A stretch of DNA of 50,459 nt, from contig RGPS01000015.1 of NCBI GenBank assembly GCA_010084195.1, forward strand, positions 1 to 50,459, read 5' to 3'. The notes under the pieces were generated by a model. It was given only the letters and a program-made list of their open reading frames with translations. It ran no database searches and was not told the DNA's origin. Source of the DNA: Terriglobia bacterium. Lineage in GTDB: Bacteria > Acidobacteriota > Terriglobia > Bryobacterales > Bryobacteraceae. A program made the position numbers and the translations under genes. This document shows, piece after piece, positions 43,138 to 50,459 of the stretch (the first letter of the stretch is position 1; every line of letters begins with the position of its first letter).

Positions 43138-44041
43138 TGCGCTGGTTTCTCGCCCAGGCGTTTCAGGAAGTCTGTGAATTCCCCTTCAGGGGGCTTCTGG
43201 AGCTTGTCCAGCTCAGCCTTTGCCTTCCGCGCGTCGTCAGGTCTTCCGGCGTTGCGATACGCCAGCATCAGAGCGTATCGCGCCGGTTCGCTGCGTGGCT
43301 GGAGTCTTACCGCTTTTTCCAGAAGCTCCACGGCTTCCGGATATCGCCTGGCTTCGGAGCGCAGTTTTGCGACAGCAATCAGCGCTTCGGGGAAATCCGG
43401 GCGCAGCAGCGCGGCCCGTTCGTAGCGGGTGGCCGATTCAACCTTCTTACCTTGCGTCGCAAATATCTGCGCCACCTGATACTCCGCGACTGCGTCCGAG
43501 GGATTCAGGGCCAGCTCTGCGTCGAACTCCCTGCGGGCTTCTTCAAGGCCGGCGGGGTCGTGAGACTGCTGGAGGATCGCCCTCCCCAGGCGGTAGTGGC
43601 CTCGGCGGATAGCTGATCGGTTCGCCAGGACGAAGGTACGGTCTGATACATGCGATAGATCGTGTCGTTCCACGCCTTCATGTGATAGTTGGCGGCGACG
43701 TACAGAACGTCGGCATCGGAGGGGAAATCCTGCTCCAGTTTCGCCACAATGGGGGCAGCCTGCGCGAACCTCTTGGCCGCGATATGGCATTGGGCAAGCG
43801 CGAGCCCGGCCAGTCTGCGAAGGCTTGGGTCGGGTAAGGCTGCGTTTTGCACCAGGTCCGGCGAGACGGCTTCGCATTCGCCCATGGCCGCCCGGACGAG
43901 AGACAAAAAAACTCTGGCGCGGGAGTCCGAAGCCGGTGCACGCTCCAGCAGGGGCCGGGCTGCGCGGTAATCCCCCCGGTTAAAAGCCTCAATCCCCGAA
44001 CCGGATTGTGCCAGAAATGCAAGCAAAAGGGCGGCGATCAT
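43134..44041 (-). pseudogene. TPR protein gene broken by deletion and frameshift
   Basis: The N-terminal half (44041 to about 43605) reads MIAALLLAFLAQSGSGIEAF and TPR-like DYRAARPLLERAPAS, up to YRMYQTVPSSWRTDQLSAE. The C-terminal half, in another frame (about 43595 to the TGA at 43134), starts HYRLGRAILQQSHDPAGLEE and continues through three TPRs to FLKRLGEKPAQ. Related proteins, as I recall them, have about 30 residues between these points. Those are missing and the frame is shifted at 43595-43605. One base error alone would not restore the missing TPR. The flanking junctions are still tight: it follows the 80-residue gene by one base and overlaps the CRTAC1-like start. Confidence 0.7.
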
Positions 44042-44042
44042 G

Positions 44043-44285
44043 TTAATGTCCTGCGTCGTCGGTCATGAGGCCAAGATTTCCGAACCGTCCCTTATCTGCA
44101 GCGTCAAAATACCGGAAACTGAGGACCGGCGGAGCCCCGGGTGCCAGAAGCGCCGGGGGGCTCAGTTTTTCCGAAGGCCGGTCTGCAATACCGACCACTC
44201 GGCCCGATTCGATCACGGCTGCAATAAACGGTTCATCGCCGGCTGTTTCAGCCGCCAGCAGCAGCAGGGTCACGCGCCAGAACAT
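44043..44285 (-). CDS. Small exported protein of unknown function
   Basis: An 80-residue frame with a signal-like N-terminus (MFWRVTLLLLAAETAGDEP). A short domain follows containing FIAAVIESGRVVGIADRPSE and PPVLSFRYFDAADKGRFG. It starts three bases after the Gfo/Idh/MocA stop and ends one base before the next ATG, so it fits an operon. I recognise no family. Confidence 0.6.
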   Translation of the reverse strand: MFWRVTLLLLAAETAGDEPFIAAVIESGRVVGIADRPSEKLSPPALLAPGAPPVLSFRYFDAADKGRFGNLGLMTDDAGH

Positions 44286-44288
44286 CGC

Positions 44289-45671
44289 TTAGGCCTTCGG
44301 GGCCTTTTGCATGCCTTCCAGTTCGGACCAAAGGACTTTGCGGTCCTCTTCTACCGCCTTGTTGGTGAGCATTACAGTTGCAGAGTCATTCAGGCCAACG
44401 TCAATATTAGCGCGGGGGCGTCCGCCCTTTTTGCAATCTTCCAGGAAACTGCGAAGCTCCGTGTCGACAGGATTCTGGCTTTCTTCGGGAATCATCACAC
44501 CCTTCGAATAAAGCCACTGGCGGGCATACTTCATTTCTTTGTCGGCGAAGCCTTCGCTGCCCGATACTTTGTGGCGGTCGAGCAGAATCGGGACGCCCTT
44601 CTGTGCCGACCCGGAAACCATGGTGGCACCCGCCGCGTAGGCCTTCTTTTCTCCCGCTTTCGTGACCGTCGGGGGAGGAGAGGGCTCGCGGTACCACATG
44701 GCGAGGACAGGTTGGGTGTCATCGCCCACCGTGATTTCCACCGAACCCTCAGTGCCCATAATCTTCTCCGCGAACTCGCTGCGGGTTCCCCCAAACATCG
44801 ACAGGTGAGTGGTCGTGCAAAGGTACGTCGCCACCAGCTTCTGCTTTTTCGGGTACTTGTAGACCATCTGGAGGTTGTCCGTGATATCCCGACCGTCGAA
44901 CATGTAGTCATGCCCTCCGGCCCCGATGATCGACTCGGGGGGCGAGCCGAACATCCACTCGGCAACGTCTACCTGGTGTGAGGCCAGTTCCGCAGCCAGA
45001 CCGCCGGAATACTGTTTGTAGAGCCGCCAGTTGGCCATCATCTGGTCGTTCATGTTGGGCAGGGGCTTCATCTTCCAGCCCGGATTGCGATGCCACTGGG
45101 CGTACATGTTGGTGACGTTGCCCAGGATGCCCTTGTCCACCATGTTCTTGACGGTTTGGTAAAACTCGGAGTAGCGGCGCTGCAGGCCGACCTGCAGGAC
45201 CTGTTTGGGGCGCTGTGCCACCAGCGCGCGGAGTTCGGCAATTTCCTGTGGTTTGAAAACCAGGCTCTTCTCGCAGAAGACGTGTTTACCCGCCAGGAGA
45301 GCATCTTTGGTGACCTGGAAGTGCATGAACAGCGGGACGGCGATCATCACCGCGTCAACGTCATTGCGACCCAGCAATTCGCGGTAGTCACGGTACTTCG
45401 CCGGGCTGGTGCCGATCGTTTGCGCGGATCGGTCCATATGGTCCTGGCTGATGTCTGACAGGGCGAGGCAACGGCCATTATCAATGGACTTGAGGTGCTT
45501 CAGGAGATAGTCGCCTCGGCTGCCGGTCCCGATAAAACCAAATCGCAGCTGGTCCGGGGCCGCTTTCACGATCACCGGAGCAGCCAGCCCGGCAATGCCT
45601 GCCGCACCCGCCATCTGCACCAGGCCTCTTCGCGAAACACCCTTGTTCTCGGTCCTGTGGTCGTGTTCCAT
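44289..45671 (-). CDS. Tat-exported Gfo/Idh/MocA-family oxidoreductase
   Basis: A 460-residue NAD(P)-dependent oxidoreductase. The Tat signal is VSRRGLVQMAGAAGIAGLAA. The Rossmann motif is FGFIGTGSRGDYLL, and CEKSLVF replaces the usual EKP. LQVGLQRRYSEFY and SHQVDVAEWMFG are typical of the exported acidobacterial and planctomycete subgroup. Tat export implies that it folds with its cofactor first. It acts on a sugar or cyclitol in the periplasm; the substrate is unknown. It heads a minus-strand cluster with the 80-residue protein, the broken TPR gene and the CRTAC1-like gene. Confidence 0.9.
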   Translation of the reverse strand: MEHDHRTENKGVSRRGLVQMAGAAGIAGLAAPVIVKAAPDQLRFGFIGTGSRGDYLLKHLKSIDNGRCLALSDISQDHMDRSAQTIGTSPAKYRDYRELLGRNDVDAVMIAVPLFMHFQVTKDALLAGKHVFCEKSLVFKPQEIAELRALVAQRPKQVLQVGLQRRYSEFYQTVKNMVDKGILGNVTNMYAQWHRNPGWKMKPLPNMNDQMMANWRLYKQYSGGLAAELASHQVDVAEWMFGSPPESIIGAGGHDYMFDGRDITDNLQMVYKYPKKQKLVATYLCTTTHLSMFGGTRSEFAEKIMGTEGSVEITVGDDTQPVLAMWYREPSPPPTVTKAGEKKAYAAGATMVSGSAQKGVPILLDRHKVSGSEGFADKEMKYARQWLYSKGVMIPEESQNPVDTELRSFLEDCKKGGRPRANIDVGLNDSATVMLTNKAVEEDRKVLWSELEGMQKAPKA

Positions 45672-45820
45672 GTTTTTCTCCGTTGTTGATCCGCGTTGAT
45701 TCCTATTTTTGCAAGTCTATACCAATAGGGCAAACCCTATCAGTACCGCTATGGACCGGTTTGTTATTGGCCGGGGGGCACGGCGAAACCGATTGTTCTA
45801 TAGTGAGACATTGCGCCAAA

Positions 45821-46540
45821 ATGCTTGAGGCTTTCGCATTAACTGACCCAGGGCGGGTCCGATCATCGAACCAGGACTATTTTCGGCTGGTACCGGAATT
45901 GGGCCTGTTTCTATTGGCAGACGGCATGGGCGGCGCCCGTGGCGGAGAACGCGCTTCGAGCCTCGCGGTCGAATGCGTTGCTGAAGTCCTTTCCCGCTCC
46001 CAACATCGCGATGCTTCTGCCCTGCTGGGAGCCGTGGAAGATGCTAACCACAAGGTGTTGTCGGAAGCGACGCTGGATCCCAGGCTGGAAGGCATGGGGA
46101 CCACCTTGGTCGCTGTCCTCGAAACCCGTGAGCATGACGTTGCGATTGCCAGTGTGGGGGACAGTCGGGCTTACGTCTTCCGGAATGCAAATCTGCGGGC
46201 GATTACCGAAGACCAGACCTGGGTTCAGGAAGTCGGTCGGCCTCTGGGGCTGGACGAGGCCACGCTGAAGACCCACGCCATGCGGCATGTGCTGACGATG
46301 GCGGTGGGGGTAGCGTCTGCGGTTCGGATTCGTTACTACGCGCTGGAGTTGAAGCCGGGGGAGATCATGCTGCTGTCGAGCGACGGGCTGCATGGTGTGG
46401 TGTCGAAAGAAGTGATTGAGGCCATTCTTGGCGCTCCCGAATCCACCATGGACCAGAAATGTCAGGCCCTGGTCGACGCCGCCCACAACAACGGCAGCCC
46501 CGACAACGTAACCGTCGTCCTCATCCGCGTTCAGCCTTAA
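45821..46540 (+). CDS. PP2C-family serine/threonine phosphatase
   Basis: The start at 45821 (MLEAFALTDPG) gives a standard 239-residue PPM/PP2C domain; earlier codons add only non-homologous sequence. Metal and active-site motifs are RSSNQD (14-19), LADGMGG (D34), EGMGTTLVAV, VGDSRAY, LSSDGLHGV and GSPDNVTVV (D228). It removes phosphate from Ser/Thr in cytosolic proteins. No partner kinase lies in the window. No good ribosome site is visible. Confidence 0.9.
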   Translation: MLEAFALTDPGRVRSSNQDYFRLVPELGLFLLADGMGGARGGERASSLAVECVAEVLSRSQHRDASALLGAVEDANHKVLSEATLDPRLEGMGTTLVAVLETREHDVAIASVGDSRAYVFRNANLRAITEDQTWVQEVGRPLGLDEATLKTHAMRHVLTMAVGVASAVRIRYYALELKPGEIMLLSSDGLHGVVSKEVIEAILGAPESTMDQKCQALVDAAHNNGSPDNVTVVLIRVQP

Positions 46541-46568
46541 CGAACCCCGCACGGGAATTCTATTTGTT

Positions 46569-46621
46569 CCCCAGTCACCTTGTGGGGCAGGTTGTTAACC
46601 TGCGGCGGGTTGGGAACCCGC
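46569..46621. repeat. REP-like cluster of short hairpins
   Basis: Two perfect hairpins stand side by side: CAGGTT-GTT-AACCTG (46588-46602) and GCGGGTT-GGG-AACCCGC (46605-46621). A weaker one, CCCCA/TGGGG (46569-46573 and 46583-46587), precedes them. They sit between two convergent genes, as REP-like elements often do. They may act as a transcript end or mRNA stabiliser. Confidence 0.5.
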
Positions 46622-46636
46622 TTCTTGCGCCCCTTG

Positions 46637-47074
46637 CTACTCCTGCCACGGCTTGTCGTGACTGCCCTTATCCCGACCTTCCACGCGGTCATAAATGTAC
46701 TGGTTCGAAACCGTCCCCAACGCCTCGTTGTACAACGCGACCAGCCCCATAGCTTCCCGCAGATCTTCCTGGAAGTTCTGAATTTCCTTCAGTTCATGCG
46801 CCTGCGCGGGCTTTTTCTTCCCGTGCGGAGTGACGAAAAACTTCTGGTAACCGCCATCGGTGAGGGTGCCAATTTCGTCGCCCATCACCACCCCGGCGCG
46901 TTGCGGAAACTTCGGGAGGCCGCCATCACCTTCCTGCGCCACACAGGCGATGCCGTTCCGTTCGATGCGGGATTTGCCGCTTCCGGCAGAGTCCGTACGA
47001 AACCCGGCCGAGCGGGCAGCGCTCAAATGGTCGTCAAACGTGAGGGTTTTGGTGACTGCGCGGCGGAAGAACAT
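46637..47074 (-). CDS. Conserved hypothetical protein
   Basis: A 145-residue cytosolic protein: MFFRRAVTKTLTFDDHLSAA, then RAGVVMGDEIGTLTDGGYQK, a conserved-looking NFQEDLREAMGLVALYNEAL and YIYDRVEGRD. The ATG at 47074 follows GTGAGGAAG. A TATAAT (47086-47091, complement) lies just upstream. The pattern resembles a conserved hypothetical family I associate with Acidobacteria; no function is known. It converges on the PP2C gene. Confidence 0.7.
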   Translation of the reverse strand: MFFRRAVTKTLTFDDHLSAARSAGFRTDSAGSGKSRIERNGIACVAQEGDGGLPKFPQRAGVVMGDEIGTLTDGGYQKFFVTPHGKKKPAQAHELKEIQNFQEDLREAMGLVALYNEALGTVSNQYIYDRVEGRDKGSHDKPWQE

Positions 47075-47085
47075 AGCTTCCTCAC

Positions 47086-47137
47086 ATTATAAGCGGGGCG
47101 TGTGTTTTCCCGGCAAAGAGCCGGGCCTATTTATAAT
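47086..47137. promoter_or_regulatory. Divergent -10-like boxes between hypothetical gene and glpK
   Basis: ATTATA at 47086-47091 is TATAAT for the minus-strand gene, and TATAAT at 47132-47137 points to glpK. Between them is a small hairpin, CCCGGC/GCCGGG (47109-47114 and 47120-47125). The glpK box ends seven bases before the ATG at 47145, so that transcript would be leaderless or nearly so. No clear -35 is seen. Confidence 0.4.
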
Positions 47138-47144
47138 TGCTCAG

Positions 47145-48620
47145 ATGCCATTCGTACTCTCACTCGACGAAGGAACCACCAGCGCCCGCGCCGCTCTTTA
47201 CAATGAGCGCGGTGAACGTATCGCCATGCACTCGGTACCGTTCGACTGTTTCTACCCGCATCCGGGCTGGGTGGAGCAGGACGCGATGGCCATCTGGAGG
47301 GCACAGCTGGAAGCCGCCCGTGCCACCCTGGCGCAGGTTGGTGTTGCGCCCGGCGATATCGCCGCCTGCGGGATTACCAATCAGCGCGAGACGACCGTTG
47401 TCTGGGACAAGAAGACCGGCGAACCCGTTGCTCCTGCGATTGTTTGGCAGTGTCGCCGGACTGCCGACTTCTGCAATGAGCTGAAGCAGTCTCTCGATGG
47501 TGGCCTCGTGGAGTCGAAGACAGGCCTGGTAATTGATGCGTATTTTTCCGGGAGCAAGATCCGCTGGATCCTCCACAACGTACCCGGTGCCATGGAACGC
47601 GCCCGCAACGGCGAACTGCTCTTCGGCAACATCGACACCTGGCTGATCTGGAATCTGACCGCCGGCGAAGTCCACGTCACCGACTACACCAACGCTTCCC
47701 GCACCATGCTCATGGATCTGGAATCGGGCGACTGGAACGACGAACTGTTGCGCATTCTCGACGTACCCCGCTCCATGCTGCCCCGCATCGTGCCCTCCAG
47801 CGGCCGCGTGGGAACGATCTCGCCCTCGTTGTTGGGGGCAGCGATTCCCATCAGCGGCATCGCCGGTGACCAACAGGCCGCCCTCGCTGGCCAGGCCTGT
47901 TTCCGCGCCGGTCTTTCCAAGAACACTTACGGTACCGGCTGCTTTGCGCTCACCCACACCGGCGGAGTTCGTCCCCACTCCCGCAATCGCCTGTTGGGTA
48001 CCCGCGCGGCCTCTGCAGATTCATCAGCACAATATGCCGTTGAAGGCAGTGTCTTTATCGGTGGCGCAGTAGTGCAGTGGCTCCGCGATGGCCTCGGTCT
48101 CATTCAGTCGGCCCCGGAAACCGAAGCCATCGCGCTCAGTATTGCGGATTCGGGCGGCGTGTATGTGGTGCCCGCGTTTGTGGGTCTGGGAGCCCCGTAC
48201 TGGGATTCCGCAGCCCGCGGTATCCTGTGCGGTCTCACACGCAGTTCAGGCAAGGCTCAGATCGTTCGCGCCGCCCTGGAGAGCATCGCCTTTCAGAGTC
48301 GGGACCTGATTGACGCGATGGAGGCGGATTCGGGCGAGTCAATTGCGGAACTCCGCGTGGACGGCGGGGCGGCGGTCAATAATTTCCTGATGCAGTTTCA
48401 GGCCGATATTCTGGGCAAACCTGTCGTCCGTCCGGTGGACGTGGAGACCACCGCGCTCGGTGCGGCCTACCTCGCCGGCATCGCTGAAGGTATCTGGAGC
48501 GGGGCCGACGAAGTGGAGAGCTTCTGGAGGGTGGAACGGCGCTTTGAACCGCAGATGGGCGACGCGGAACGCAACGCGCTGATGGCCGGCTGGCATGATG
48601 CGGTCCGGAGGTCACGATGA
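47145..48620 (+). CDS. glpK: Glycerol kinase
   Basis: Phosphorylates glycerol to glycerol 3-phosphate with ATP in the cytosol. The ATG at 47145 gives MPFVLSLDEGTTSARAALYN, the normal start, and 491 residues; the frame upstream is only antisense to the previous gene. FGGY-kinase motifs are GITNQRETTVVWD, IDAYFSGSKIRWIL, VTDYTNASRTML, IAGDQQAALAGQ, TYGTGCFAL, GLGAPYWDSAARG and LRVDGGAAVNNFLMQFQ. No glpF or glpD is beside it. It is coupled to the DUF485 gene by an ATGA overlap, which is unusual. Confidence 0.95.
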   Translation: MPFVLSLDEGTTSARAALYNERGERIAMHSVPFDCFYPHPGWVEQDAMAIWRAQLEAARATLAQVGVAPGDIAACGITNQRETTVVWDKKTGEPVAPAIVWQCRRTADFCNELKQSLDGGLVESKTGLVIDAYFSGSKIRWILHNVPGAMERARNGELLFGNIDTWLIWNLTAGEVHVTDYTNASRTMLMDLESGDWNDELLRILDVPRSMLPRIVPSSGRVGTISPSLLGAAIPISGIAGDQQAALAGQACFRAGLSKNTYGTGCFALTHTGGVRPHSRNRLLGTRAASADSSAQYAVEGSVFIGGAVVQWLRDGLGLIQSAPETEAIALSIADSGGVYVVPAFVGLGAPYWDSAARGILCGLTRSSGKAQIVRAALESIAFQSRDLIDAMEADSGESIAELRVDGGAAVNNFLMQFQADILGKPVVRPVDVETTALGAAYLAGIAEGIWSGADEVESFWRVERRFEPQMGDAERNALMAGWHDAVRRSR

Positions 48621-48922
48621 CCCAATCCCAGCCCGACTGGCGCAAAGTCGACGCCCACCCCGATTTCCGTAAGCTGGTGAACGCTCGAAAAAGCTTCATC
48701 GTCCCCGCGTTCATCTTTTTCTGCGCGTATTACTTCACGCTTCCGGTGCTGGCCGGCTGGTTCCCGGAAATCATGAAGACGAAGGTGATTGGGCCCCTGA
48801 ACGTGGCCTATCTGTTTGCCCTCTCGCAGTTCTTTATGGCGTGGATCGTCGCGCTCCTCTATGTCCGCGCCGCCTCCCGTTTCGACCGTATGGCCAAAGA
48901 AGTTCTGGAGAAGAATCACTAG
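48617..48922 (+). CDS. yjcH: DUF485 membrane protein, YjcH-like
   Basis: A 101-residue protein with two membrane helices, FIVPAFIFFCAYYFTLPVLAG and YLFALSQFFMAWIVALLY, and soluble charged ends. This is the DUF485 pattern found next to acetate permease ActP; in Escherichia coli the order is acs-yjcH-actP. Its role is unclear, perhaps an accessory subunit of the symporter. The ATG overlaps the glpK stop and is preceded by GGAGG at six bases. The actP start follows its stop directly. Confidence 0.9.
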   Translation: MTQSQPDWRKVDAHPDFRKLVNARKSFIVPAFIFFCAYYFTLPVLAGWFPEIMKTKVIGPLNVAYLFALSQFFMAWIVALLYVRAASRFDRMAKEVLEKNH

Positions 48923-50459
48923 ATGTCCACGCCCCTGATCATGTTTGTCGGCTTCATCCTCATCACTTTGGTAATTACCTGGAAGGCCGCACGGCAGTCC
49001 TCCGGTTCCAGCAATTACTTCGCTGCCGGACGCGGTATTACCGCGTGGCAGAACGGCATCGCCGTCGCGGGTGACTATATGTCCGCAGCCTCCTTCCTCG
49101 GCATCGCCGGCATCATTGCGTTCCAGGGGTACGACGGGTTTATGTACTCCGTCGGCTGGCTGGTGGCTTACCTGACAGTGCTGCTGGTGGTAGCTGAGCC
49201 CCTCCGCAATGCCGGCAGCTACACGATGGCTGATGTCTTGGCGTATCGCTTGCGGCCCCGCCCCGTGCGCGCCATGGCGTCACTCAGCACGCTGATTGTA
49301 AGTACGTTTTACATGATTGCCCAGATGGTGGGTGCAGGGACTCTGGTAGCCCTTCTGCTGAAAGGCTCCGGTATCGGTTTCAACGGGGCCGTTGCCGGCG
49401 TTGGGGTCCTGATGGTCGCCTACGTCGTGTTCGGCGGCATGCTCGCCACCACCTGGGTGCAGATCGTCAAAGCCATCCTGCTGATTGCCGGAACCATCCT
49501 GCTCAGCGTCCTCGTGCTCGGCCATTTCGATTTCAGCTTTGCCGCCTTCTTCGACGCCATTACGCATGTGAAGTCCGGGGGCAAGGAAGTCAATTTTCTG
49601 GAGCCGGGCCTGCGTTATAAGCCCCCGTACGGAGCCCTCGACCTCATCTCCCTCGGTCTGGCGTTGATCTTCGGGACGGCAGGCTTACCGCATATTCTCG
49701 TCCGGTTCTACACCGTGCCCGATGCGAAGACGGCACGTATCAGCGTCGTCTGGGCCATGTTCATCATTGGCGCGTTCTACATCATGACGACCTTCCTCGG
49801 TTTCGGTGCCGCCACCATTCTTGGCAGTGACTTCATCAAGCTGAATGGCGGGATCAATATGAGTGCACCTTTGCTGGCGCAGCGACTCGGGGGCGATGTC
49901 TTCTTTGCTTTCATTTCGGCCATTGCGTTTGCCACCATTCTGGCTGTTGTCGCCGGGTTGACCATCAGCGCTTCCACGTCATTTGCGCATGATTTCTACA
50001 CCAACGTACTGCACCACGGCAGAGAACAACGGCCCGGCGAGCAGGTCCGTGTGGCGCAGATTACTGCCGTAGTGGTGGGCATTGTGTCCATCATCATTGC
50101 GATCCTGCTCGGTCCAGCCTTCAACGTCGCGTTTCTGGTAGGTCTGGCGTTCGCGGTAGCCGCCTCAGCGAATCTCCCCGTAATCGTCTTCTCCATCTTC
50201 TGGAAAAGATTCAATACCGCGGGAGCCTTGTCCGGCCTCGGTGTCGGCCTCGTCGGGTCGCTTGTCCTCATCGGGATTGGGCCCAGCGTCATGGGTGTAG
50301 ACGCCGCTTCAGTTGTAGGCGCGGCGAGGCACATGATTCAGGCCCCGCCCCTCTTCCCCCTCGAAAACCCCGGCATCGTCAGCATCCCCTTGGGTTTCCT
50401 CGGAGCCTTCATCGGGACACTATGCGGCAACGAACCCGAATCGGAAGAGAAGTTCGCAG
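48923..50459 (+). CDS. actP: Cation/acetate symporter, 3' partial
   Basis: A sodium:solute symporter (SSS) family protein, open to the right edge with 512 codons visible; ActP is about 550 residues, so roughly 40 are missing. Markers are SSGSSNYFAAGRGITAWQNG, IAVAGDYMSAASFLGIAG, TFYMIAQMVGAG, IFGTAGLPHILVRFYTVPDA and SASTSFAHDFYTNVL. It imports acetate and other short carboxylates with a cation. It starts immediately after the yjcH stop and shares its transcript. Confidence 0.92.
   Translation, partial: MSTPLIMFVGFILITLVITWKAARQSSGSSNYFAAGRGITAWQNGIAVAGDYMSAASFLGIAGIIAFQGYDGFMYSVGWLVAYLTVLLVVAEPLRNAGSYTMADVLAYRLRPRPVRAMASLSTLIVSTFYMIAQMVGAGTLVALLLKGSGIGFNGAVAGVGVLMVAYVVFGGMLATTWVQIVKAILLIAGTILLSVLVLGHFDFSFAAFFDAITHVKSGGKEVNFLEPGLRYKPPYGALDLISLGLALIFGTAGLPHILVRFYTVPDAKTARISVVWAMFIIGAFYIMTTFLGFGAATILGSDFIKLNGGINMSAPLLAQRLGGDVFFAFISAIAFATILAVVAGLTISASTSFAHDFYTNVLHHGREQRPGEQVRVAQITAVVVGIVSIIIAILLGPAFNVAFLVGLAFAVAASANLPVIVFSIFWKRFNTAGALSGLGVGLVGSLVLIGIGPSVMGVDAASVVGAARHMIQAPPLFPLENPGIVSIPLGFLGAFIGTLCGNEPESEEKFA

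Noticed and set aside
46860-47144. 95-codon N-terminal extension of glycerol kinase
   Set aside because: It is antisense to the conserved hypothetical gene, and the kinase homology starts exactly at the ATG at 47145.

Overview
The window is about 50 kb of high-GC chromosome. It most likely comes from an Acidobacteriota member of the Bryobacterales/Solibacter type. The evidence is a TIGR03437 (Solibacter-type) protein, an Oar-like TonB-dependent receptor with an N-terminal carboxypeptidase-regulatory domain, a CRTAC1-like FG-GAP/ASPIC protein, a PSCyt1-DUF1549-DUF1553 / DUF1501 pair, many TPR and multihaem cytochrome genes, and frequent TTG/GTG starts. The assignment is inferred from gene content; no rRNA or tRNA gene was seen.

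Layout. 1-2.4 kb: a damaged sugar-isomerase end, a pentapeptide-repeat protein, a possible 25-residue hydrophobic peptide and ilvE. 2.5-7.9 kb: an exported amidase, two tandem paralogues of unknown function and a TIGR03437 protein. 8.4-11.1 kb: 6-phosphogluconate dehydrogenase and a PfkB sugar kinase, closed by a strong terminator. 11.2-12.8 kb: a DUF4143 ATPase followed by two tiny membrane proteins. 12.9-18.4 kb: a sulfatase / DUF1501 / planctomycete-type cytochrome operon. 18.4-20.3 kb: a relic of a second PfkB kinase, an exported low-molecular-weight phosphatase-like protein and an alkaline-phosphatase-superfamily hydrolase. 20.3-23.5 kb: a LytS/LytTR two-component pair behind a mono-haem exported protein, then a HigA antitoxin with a wrecked HigB toxin. 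23.5-26.6 kb: an ABC exporter whose permease is fused to a complete amidohydrolase. 26.7-30.5 kb: an ECF sigma factor fused in frame to the back half of a TonB receptor, a heptahaem cytochrome, a TPR protein and a 2Fe-2S ferredoxin. 30.5-36.4 kb: a glycoside-hydrolase-like protein coupled to an MFS transporter, and a heptahaem-TPR cytochrome. 36.7-45.7 kb: a full-length Oar-like receptor, TPR and CRTAC1-like proteins, a broken TPR gene and a Tat-exported Gfo/Idh/MocA protein. 45.8-50.5 kb: a PP2C phosphatase, a conserved hypothetical protein, and glpK coupled to yjcH (DUF485) and actP, which runs off the end.

Function. The genes suit a soil heterotroph that breaks down polymers. It has exported hydrolases and sulfatases, outer-membrane uptake, sugar-acid and gluconate catabolism, glycerol and acetate use, and periplasmic multihaem electron transfer.

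Two observations stand out. The first is the ABC-2 permease/amidohydrolase fusion, in which a seventh hydrophobic segment should place the enzyme outside the cytoplasm. The second is a set of five deletion-like scars: the sigma-receptor chimera, the higB relic, the broken TPR gene, the kinase tail and the isomerase fragment. These suggest ongoing gene loss or assembly collapses. All statements rest on reading the sequence; no database search was run.
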